DNA of 64,000 nt from assembly GCA_015680685.1 (NCBI GenBank), contig MNCI01007874.1, forward strand, positions 169,366 through 233,365, read 5' to 3'. This document shows positions 56,594-64,000 of the stretch, in pieces. Each line of letters begins with the position of its first letter. Position 1 is the stretch's first letter. The notes beneath the pieces are model-generated. The model saw nothing but the letters and a program-made list of their open reading frames with translations. It was not told where the DNA came from and did no database searches. Source of the stretch: Gnetum montanum. Taxonomy: Eukaryota > Streptophyta > Gnetopsida > Gnetales > Gnetaceae. The translations under genes were made by a program, and so were the position numbers.

Positions 56594-58490
56594 GAATAAA
56601 AACTCATCCTCGAGTTCCTTACAAAATATTGGGAAGGTATGGGATTATTAACTTGAATGGAACTAATGGTGAATGGGATGACATGTGAACGGATCATCAT
56701 TACAAAACATGACAAAACTAGTGTTCATGACAACAAGAGTGAACACTTTGTACATTTGACATCCAGCCTTATTTGGCAGCTAAGAGAGAGAAAAAAAAGA
56801 AGTTTGTTGCTGCCAATGCCAAAATTGCGCCTTTCGTTGTCTATCCGTAAGCGCATCATCAATCCTATTCCTTGCATAACTGCTTCAACACCAATCCATT
56901 CCAAGTGTTCCCTCCAGATCCAATCCGTAGTTGTATGATTGCCATTTGCGCACACAACACAATCTGATATTAGCAAGGATAAATGAATCATAATGCAATT
57001 GATACCTTGCTTCGATGTAAGGTCCATTGGTTGGGTTGTGATATGGCTAATGCGGATCTGGAGATATAATACTGGTGACTACCCGAGGTGTAGGGGTTAG
57101 GAGGAAATCGAAAAAATTGGACCAAGACCCCCATGACTGAGAGCGATAAAATGAAAAAAGGTAAGGAATAAGAAAGATGGAGAAAAATAAACAATGGCAA
57201 CACCGATAAAATGGATGGCAAAGATGGAAATGAACAAAATAAATGGTGATTGCAAAAATGTTTAAAGGAAAGAAATTAACGGATGCACCAAATAGAAATG
57301 CCAATGGATCCTCCCCAAAGCAAGCTCATGCCTTTAATGCCCTAACAATCCCACATTCAAAGAGTCCGTAGGCTCTAGGAATGTCATTTGGAGATAAGAG
57401 TTAAAGTCTTAACCACAAGAGTTTCCCAAAAAAAAAATAATGCATCAACCAAAGTATAGAATACTGATACAACCAGCAATGAGATGATAAATGGGGAAAG
57501 AATTATGGAAGGAAGAGAATGGAATGGAATCCCAAGAACAAGGTGGTGTACAGCCCCTTGTGTGTTAATGGTTAATGTGACTTAGTAGATCTCATTCCAA
57601 GTCCAACCTAAAACCAACCACAATCAGTGACTTCGCATTAATACATTTGGTCAATCCATCCACTTGAAGTAACAAGAATGCCTTCACCAAAGAGCCACCA
57701 CCATTCCAACGAAACGAAGGAGGAGAGAATAGGAAGCGAGAAGGGCCTTAGTTAGAGGAAACATGTTTATTTTAGTTCCATAACCAGTGCTTGTAGCCCA
57801 AATGATTATTTTGTCTAAGGGGTGTGCTTTGAATTCTCACCGTTTTTTTTTTGTGTTTTTGCGTGAGAACCACACCATGCAAAGACTTATTATTTTTATT
57901 TACTCAGCTTCCCGATAATGTGGCAACGTTGGAATGGTAAGAAAACTCAAGAAGAAAACATCCAAGCACCCAAGAGAATGGCCAACACAAGTGCATCAAA
58001 ATCCCCTTGAAGTCACACCCTTTTCAATCCTTGAGTCTTTCCTTAGTGTGAGAAATACCCAATCACCGATTCGTTGATAGTTCTTATTATTGAAAAAGGG
58101 ACTATACAGTTCCAAGCCAAGAGAGATCATAGAAATTTATGGATGCGTGGGTGATGTGGACTCATTGCCTGTTATATCAAAAGAACCATACCTTAGTATC
58201 AACATCATAACTTAAAGGTAAAAACCAAACATTAGCAATCAATGAAATACAGTTCATACCATCTTCAGAGCACTTATTAAGTGACGAATCAATAAAATAA
58301 TCAAACACACAAATAACTGAAGAAGTATGAACGATGTTGCAAAACAAAAACAAGAAAAGTTAAAGGAATTTGTAAAACAAAAATGTGTAAAACAAAAACT
58401 TAAAAAGAAACTGAGGGCCTCAAATGATTAGCATAGGTGGCCATCTCCCCCATGACTAAGTTGAAAGGGAAAGATCCAAAAGAATGAGCG
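56594..58490 (-). other. Element E 3' non-coding internal region
   Basis: Collinear with A 3878-5770 and C 39884-41572. Minus-strand AGTCATGGGGG copies are at 57128-57138 and 58447-58457. No long ORF. The deletion junction is near 58490. Confidence 0.7.
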
Positions 58491-59230
58491 CTTGTTTGAA
58501 TTTCTTAGAAGTGTCCAACTTCTCCCAATTGATGTTTTCAGGTTAAGGGTTGAAAGTTGGTGACGCTCTCGTTCTAGTGTATCTATGCCTTCGACATGGC
58601 CGCAAGTTGGCCCTCCAGTTAGTTTCATGCATATTGGTGGGTTGCTCTCTTGATTAGCTGTCAACCACTAGGTGTCTTCTTATTGTGTGGTTGCTACATA
58701 CAGGCACTTTTGTATGTTAACTTCTTGGGCACACCACTTGCATGCAGGAGATGTTGAACGCTCCTATACACTATCACCCTATATATCACTGTATGTAATG
58801 CATAGAACCTTCTTCTTCTCGATCTTTCCATAAATATTTTCCTTAGATATTTCTAGGGAGAAATCATGGATTCCTAGGCATACGTTTATAGTGCTCAGCC
58901 ATGCTCTTCCCATTATTATTGGGAAGTCCCCTCTGTCATTATTTACTTGGATCACTAGGAAAACAGCTGGGTATGACCACCCACACACGGTGGTAACGAT
59001 GTCCTCCACCAATCCCAAGGGAATAGTGATGGACTAGTCAGCCAGCTCTAAGCGAATATTGCTCTTCTTCAGTGGAGGTAGGTTCTAGGCTTTATACATT
59101 TCTTGCGATATCAAGTTGACTCCAGAACCTAAGTCCAGAAGATCTTTACAAGGTTCATTCTCAACGACTTAGAAGTAGATTAGGGAACTCTCAGGATCAG
59201 ATAATTTCCTGGGAAGGTGGCCCACCTTGA
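58491..59230 (-). pseudogene. Element E protease remnant with intact active-site motif
   Basis: On the minus strand HLPRKLSDPES leads to CKDLLDLGSGVNLISQEMYK (59150 down), which keeps the Asp-Leu-Gly-Ser active-site form lost in A, B and C. VEDIVTTVCGWSYPAVFLVI, GRAWLSTINVCLGI and ISKENIYGKI follow (59018-58779). Stops separate the parts. The end joins the pol-deletion junction. Confidence 0.78.
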
Positions 59231-60433
59231 TCCAATCAGTGACGGTATGTGTTAACATAACTGTATGCGTTGAGCTCTGTTGTTGGTTTGAAGGGGGCTC
59301 TGAAGCCTTATTTGATGGAGAGGCGTTTTGAGGTTCAACCGCTTGTGGTTGTGAGAGCTTGTTTGGGCTTTTGGTTCTGAAGAAAGGTCTTTTCTTTGTG
59401 CGGTTGTCAGAACTAGTAGCGGGTTGAAGGTTTACAGCTCTTGTAGCATTACATTGTTGAAGTTGAGTGGGAAGTTCCCTTTGCATCGCTGGAGAATGTG
59501 GTAGTGGAACTATCGGTGTAAGAGTCGCCTACGTGGTTCCCTACTTGCCCTTCTTTCATGCCTTGATTCTCTCGAATGCTCTCATCCTCGCTCTTGACTC
59601 TCTCATCGAGGATTCTCATTATGCTCACCCTTATCCCCACGATTGTGTTCCTTGTGACTGCACCCTGATGTGGAAGGAGAGGGTGAATATTGCGATGAAG
59701 GGGAAGAAGAAGGAGAACCATCGCCATGACAATGTTTCCTACCTTCTCTTCTGTGATCTCAACCCCGATCGTGATGATGATCAGAATGTTCGCCCTTATC
59801 TTGTGTTTGTGTTCCCTCATTGAACACTTGGTGTTCATGGGGATCAGAACCAGGGTTGTGTATCGTGAAGCGCAAGTTCTGATACACCACCTCCTCACTA
59901 TCGTTAGGAGGGGGAACATCATTTTGTGGGGCACCTATTGAAATAGGTTTTCCACCCTTAATTTCGCTTATGATAGGCGAAGCATTATGGGGTCCTTTAC
60001 CCTTCAACGATGTATGGTAGCTCTCCTACCGTGAGTTCCTTAAATGTTACGCCGCTGTGGGATGGTAATCCCTTGTGTCGTAATCACATGCAACGTATTC
60101 AGCGTATATTTACGTCATGCCTATCCATGCAAGAGCACGAAGGAGCATGTTGGGGACTGCACGATCTGGGGGTAACACTATGTTACCTTGCAAGTCTCGC
60201 CAACGCAGTTGTTCATCCTGATGGAAGATAAAGGTAAAATTGGGTATATACTCATCGTGATGAGTATATACCACCCGATACTGTTGAGGAACTGGCGGTT
60301 GGTTCTGTATGTTGTGCCGCCAATTGTCTCTTGTGTTGGTCCTAGGTTGTGAAGTGCTTTTGTGTGGAGAAGAAGACATTGTTGTCTTATTCGGCGTGCT
60401 ATTTACCGTTATGTTATATTTTCGTTTGATCAA
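59231..60433 (-). pseudogene. gag: Element E gag remnant, core deleted
   Basis: The N-terminal start is MSSSPHKSTSQPRTNTRD (an upstream in-frame ATG lies at 60433), with FHQDEQLRWRDLQGNIVLPP. The His-rich middle follows (60007-59759). Near 59530 the frame passes from GMKEGQVGNHVG straight to DSYTDSSTTTFSS, which corresponds to the proline-rich tail in C. The capsid-like core and one motif copy are therefore gone (about 1.4 kb relative to C). Confidence 0.78.
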
Positions 60434-60506
60434 CCCTAAGGGTTTGTTTAAGCTTCCAACGATGTGAATGATATTCTATGTTCTACGTAGCGCATAAACA
60501 ACTAAG

Positions 60507-60524
60507 TCCCCGGAAATGGCGCCA
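60507..60524 (-). other. Primer-binding site of element E
   Basis: The minus strand reads TGGCGCCATTTCCGGGGA, 16 of 18 bases of the tRNA-Asp complement, one base from the 5' LTR. Confidence 0.85.
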
Positions 60525-60525
60525 A

Positions 60526-61263
60526 TGATGAGTGGCGAGGTACCCTTACACTCAACCATACAAATACAAGCGTTACATGCGCGATCCGATCGAACTCCAA
60601 GGACTAAGTGCTTACACACCTTATGGAACACTTAAGGTTAATCAATCGTTATCTTCCTAGACTTACTTGTATTGTCACGGTTGTATGGTTAAATAAGTCT
60701 GAGATATATGATTTTTATGTCTTTTATCTTTTTATTGCCTATGCTAAGAGATGAAGGGTGAAGAGACCAAGTAACTAACGTTCACTAACTAAGCTTTAAT
60801 TATCCTAGCATCAGTATTCGTTCCCACTTGCCGTACACACCCTTAACCAATGCAACACTACTGGGATTACCAAATGCTATTCGTTGCTAGGTTAACAAGC
60901 GTAGCACACGTGCTCAAAGCGGTCGTACTGAATGCACTTAACTAGGAGTTGGGGGTTGAGAGAGATTAATTATCTAAGAAAGAATTTAAGCATTTAACAT
61001 TAATTAAATCCTAATTAGCTTAGTCCATGCACTACAAGGTTTATCAGAAAGTTCCTCTTTATTTCCGTACACAAATGTGTGCTCAGGTACACTTTGAGAC
61101 TCCTACTACAGGCACATGGAAATTATTCTATCTCTGGAATGGTAAAACTGCCAGAGTTTAGCTAAGGGTCTAGATCTAGATGAGGAAACAAGGAAGAGCC
61201 GCCTCTTATTTATAAAACTGGCGATGGGCTACGATATCACGTACATGATATCGCGTCCCATCA
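60526..61263 (-). repeat. Element E 5' LTR
   Basis: 738 bp with TGATGAG/CATCA ends. Compared with the 3' LTR it lacks about 26 bp around 61090 and has only two GATATC units (61230-61255). Confidence 0.93.
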
Positions 61264-61430
61264 ATATGTTTGCCAACCTAGCTAGCATAATCAATGGAAT
61301 TCATGTTGTTAAAGTTTTGTCTCTTGCAAACAGATAACATCATAGCATTCCCTGCATACAATTTCCTTGACACTTGTAAGGGGTATCCTATCCCCTGCAG
61401 TTCCATGAGAGGATTCTCATGGTCTACCAA
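61264..61430 (-). pseudogene. L1 endonuclease, N-terminal part
   Basis: MRILSWNCRGIGYPLQ begins ORF2 in the usual way (WNCRG block), and GTTATCTGTTTGCAAGAG reads VICLQE in a neighbouring frame, containing the catalytic Glu. The sequence then hits the end of element E; the continuation is at 55837. Confidence 0.8.
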
Positions 61431-62950
61431 AAGAACACTTTTTGTACACCACCTAGATGGTCTTTTTGGACCTCCATGTTAATCTCCCTCTATGTCTTCT
61501 TTGTCCGGGACACAAGGCCTGATGATCTCCTGACCTTACTCAACTCTGGGGAGACTAAAAATGCCCCTTCCAAAGAAGCACCTCCCCTCACAATCTCCAA
61601 CACAAAAGACATGGGACTCCCCTGTAGGATAGACACCCATCTTCCCAACGGGCCACCGCACACCCCCCAAGGTAGCTGCCAAAGCCCCTTGCAAGGCCCC
61701 GAAGTCCCCCCAAATAGGCAACCCCGGTGTCACCTTCTCCTACTCACCTTCCCTAGACATTGCCCTTGCCTATGCCGCCAAAGCCCCCCTCAGGGACCCA
61801 GGGTCCCTCAAACAAGCAAGCCTATTATAGCCTCTACCAGCGCCCCTCAGGGGGTGGGGGGCCCCCTTCCGCAAGGCCCCCTAAGCAACCCCTCCCCCAA
61901 GGCCCTCGTGCCCTCCTTAGGAACTACCGCCTTCTTCCTAAGATCCATTGTAGAGATTTTCCTAGGGACCCGCAAATCCCAAGAACCCTCCACATGATTT
62001 CAGGACTGCCCCCTATCCCCCCATGCAACGAGCAGCAATTGTCCAACCATCTCTAGGTTTCTTTAGGCCCTGGGTCTTTTTTGTCACCCGACAAGCCACA
62101 ATCGCGTGACTTGCCCTTCCACATACTCCACAGTGAATCTACCAAGGTCAATGTGCCATAGGAGCGTCAATCACCACATTCTCATATTCCACCTGCACTT
62201 TCTCCTCTCCTATCGGCAGGTCTAAGACTACATTCTGCACCAAATCCTTTGGTGCAAGGGACCTTGAAACACAAAAACATGTGTATCCCATCCTATCCAG
62301 AGATGTCATTGATTTATCAAACGTGATGAACTCCCCAAAGAAACCTACATTAAGAAGGCAAGTGTCTACATTTCCCATGATATCCTAAAAACCCAGATCC
62401 ACATTGGTGCCTTGGAAAATAGATCCAAATCTCGATGTGCACTAGGGCGCCAATGGGTAAGGGCAAGCCCCCTAGACTCAAAAAACCAAGGCCCCCCCAG
62501 AAGCACCCTATCACTGTCAAATGCAATCTAGAAAATAAACAATAACAAATTTCCAAGGAGGTTGCAAACCACCACTAGACAAAAACTCCATTGTGTTGCT
62601 ACCCATTTTCTAACCACCTCTAATCTAGAGCTATTACTGGCCGAAATGAACTTCCCAATAAGCCTACATTCCAAAGTTTAGAGCCCCTCACTTGGAATGG
62701 CCATAATCTGCCGCCACATAGAACCTTCCTCCCTCCACCCCCACCCCCCAAGCACAAGCCTCAATATCCCTTGCCTCAAGGCCCCATAGAGGAGGAGCTC
62801 CACCAAGACCCCTAGACCCCAAGCGGCCACCAACGCACCCTGCCACCCCCAAAGCAAAGACCCCTGCTAACACAGCCTCCGCTCCCGTCGCATCCCTAGC
62901 ACCAAAACACTCACCCGCGCTATTTGCTCCACCCATGCCCACCCCATCCT
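61431..62950 (-). pseudogene. L1 ORF1-like region
   Basis: Minus frames give EIWIYFPRHQCGSGFLGY and VGFFGEFITFDKSMTSLD then LPIGEEKVQVEYENVV. These resemble the DUF4283-type RNA-binding segment found in plant LINE ORF1 proteins; the zinc knuckle that should follow is not legible. A proline-rich linker (61540-62080) leads to ORF2. The upstream part (62942-62688) is Gly/Ala-rich. Many stops. Confidence 0.65.
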
Positions 62951-63024
62951 CACCCCTCGCATTGGAGCCTCCCTACGCACCAAACTTGCCCTTATTCCCA
63001 CTCATTCTCTCGCTTGCTAGCAAA

Positions 63025-63036
63025 GGAAATGTTCAA
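63025..63036. repeat. Target-site duplication, right copy (L1 LINE)
   Basis: GGAAATGTTCAA, identical to 51378-51389. Confidence 0.85.
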
Positions 63037-64000
63037 TAAATTATAATATTAATTGTACTTAACTAATTGTTTTCTTTCAAATTGACATTAGCTACTTGGA
63101 GTATTACATCGATGATATTTTCAAATTTCTTCAAAAATATACATTGAGACTTTGTAATCCTCTAACAAATCCTTTGTGATTTCCTGGATGTAATCAAAAT
63201 TTTCAGTTTTCAGTTTTAGTTTCAGTATTCTACAAAAATAACTTGTACTTTTATGCACGGTGATGAATTTTATGGTCAAAACATCAAATGCATGCCCAAG
63301 TTCATTCTTACATCATGTGGACGGGGCCATGACATTCACCCCACACACACATTATAAAAACTTTCTCAAAGTGCTTTCATTCCAAACAGCATCCGAGTGT
63401 CAGTTGTTCTAAAGAGTCTAGCTATAACAGTAAAACTCGCCACCCTAGTGGGCGAGTCCGAGTTCCACAAAAAAACCAAGTTTAGGTGCAAGTCCGGATT
63501 CTACAACAATGGTTTAATAAAAGCTTGTATACTAGACATGAAAACACTTCAGCCACTCATTCTCTACATCCCAATACAACATCCTTCAGAAGCTAATTAT
63601 ATATGCTTCCCTAGCACATAAAACTGCCAGGCGCAGTATTTGAAACTATATTTCATTGTTGCTGTCGAATTATACTAAAAACTTGGACTTAACCTGCTTA
63701 GATATTATCACAAGTAACAAAACAAGACACTATATTATGCACATCTAACTATCAAAACTTATTGCAAGTCCGAGCACACGAGCAATCCTTTGACTTAACA
63801 AGTAGCCCAGGACAGTGATGAGAAGCAGAGATACAAAGATACACAATAAATATGATTCATGTACAGTGAACAAAATTTTTCTAAAGCTTTGTAATAGCTA
63901 TCGCAGGCAGAGAACATGAAATACCTTTAGTTGTAGACAAAAATAGTTATCCTCTCCCATTGCTAGCAGAGGAACTCCATGAACTCACAACGCCACAACA
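63037..64000. other. Right end of window, no firm gene
   Basis: The first part probably continues the LINE that ends at 51389, since the L1 was inserted there. A plus-strand open frame at 63397-63621 has no known motif. At 63930-63995 the minus strand holds a possible exon end (AMGEDNYFCLQLK, then AAG|GTATTT), too short to identify. Confidence 0.4.

Larger units (their letters stand above)
55838..61263 (-). mobile_element. Element E: pol- and gag-core-deleted Athila-like retrotransposon
   Basis: In + coordinates: 3' LTR 55838-56580, polypurine tract, non-coding region to about 58490, protease remnant, gag N-terminus, primer site (60507-60524) and 5' LTR 60526-61263. Total 5,426 bp. It shares with A the exact loss of RT, RNase H and integrase. 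It also lacks the gag core: the sequence jumps from the end of the His-rich N-terminal part to the proline-rich tail near 59525-59535. It is inserted in the endonuclease of an L1. Flanks CTGTG (55833-55837) and ATATG (61264-61268) are not a clear duplication, so that site has mutated or rearranged. Confidence 0.92.
51390..63024 (-). mobile_element. Near full-length L1 LINE, split by element E
   Basis: On the minus strand: ORF1-like region (62942 down to about 61540), endonuclease start (61430-61264), element E insertion (61263-55838), rest of the endonuclease (55837-55300), RT (about 55000-54020), post-RT and zf-RVT-like region (53946-53300) and tail (to 51390). A 12-bp target duplication, GGAAATGTTCAA, flanks it at 51378-51389 and 63025-63036. 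Without E it is about 6.2 kb, including a suspicious 617-bp segment between Ns. Stops are numerous, so it is dead. Confidence 0.88.

Noticed and set aside
55833-61268. A clean target duplication around element E
   Set aside because: CTGTG and ATATG on the plus strand do not match; only a partial resemblance remains.
61419-62056. Long plus-strand proline-rich ORF
   Set aside because: It is antisense to the L1 ORF1/ORF2 region, where minus-strand frames carry the recognisable WNCRG and EIWIYFP blocks.

Overview
The window looks like intergenic and intronic DNA from a very large, transposon-saturated plant genome. A gymnosperm (conifer-like) genome is my best guess, from the crowded, old, mutually nested Ty3/gypsy elements and several LINE clades, but no host marker proves the species. 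There is no bacterial-style gene organisation: no operons, rRNA or CRISPR. A run of 301 Ns (40073-40373) and single Ns at 47005, 52112 and 52730 mark scaffold joins.

Layout. (1) 1-6561: non-autonomous member 'A' of an Athila-like Ty3/gypsy family; its 5' LTR is cut by the window edge and its pol gene is deleted. (2) 7330-12270, minus: a decayed second gypsy family (Tat-like) with an extra RNase H between protease and RT. (3) 12591-16345, minus: an NB-ARC-LRR disease-resistance pseudogene with recognisable exons, one nonsense codon and one frameshift; a 5'-truncated L1 LINE (16413-18423) lies beside its 5' end. (4) 19500-20760, minus: a second Tat-like integrase remnant. (5) 21600-30060: diverged relative 'B' of the Athila-like family, with no recognisable 3' LTR. 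(6) 30840-32765 plus 42364-42950: one unidentified, decayed coiled-coil coding sequence, split by (7) the complete 9.6-kb element 'C' (32766-42363) with perfect 5-bp target duplications (CAAAT). (8) 43046-49271, minus: exons of a purple acid phosphatase 27-like gene, in order and with splice sites, carrying a stop and a frameshift and invaded by an RTE LINE. (9) 49700-51377: a LINE that is neither L1 nor RTE. (10) 51390-63024, minus: a near full-length L1 LINE with a 12-bp target duplication (GGAAATGTTCAA), itself split by element 'E' (55838-61263), a second pol-less member of the Athila-like family.

How the parts relate. A, B, C and E share TGATGAG...CTCATCA LTR ends. A, C and E share a tRNA-Asp primer-binding site; in B that site is badly decayed. 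C carries gag, protease, RT, RNase H and integrase. A and E share the same pol-deletion junction, so they belong to one non-autonomous lineage that presumably relied on C-like relatives for enzymes. The only host genes I can support are the NLR and phosphatase pseudogenes.

I did not find a convincing new biological system. The most interesting signals are the shared deletion of the non-autonomous lineage, the polypurine-tract-like motif AGTCATGGGGG repeated along each element, and the variable GATATC palindrome array at the start of the LTRs.
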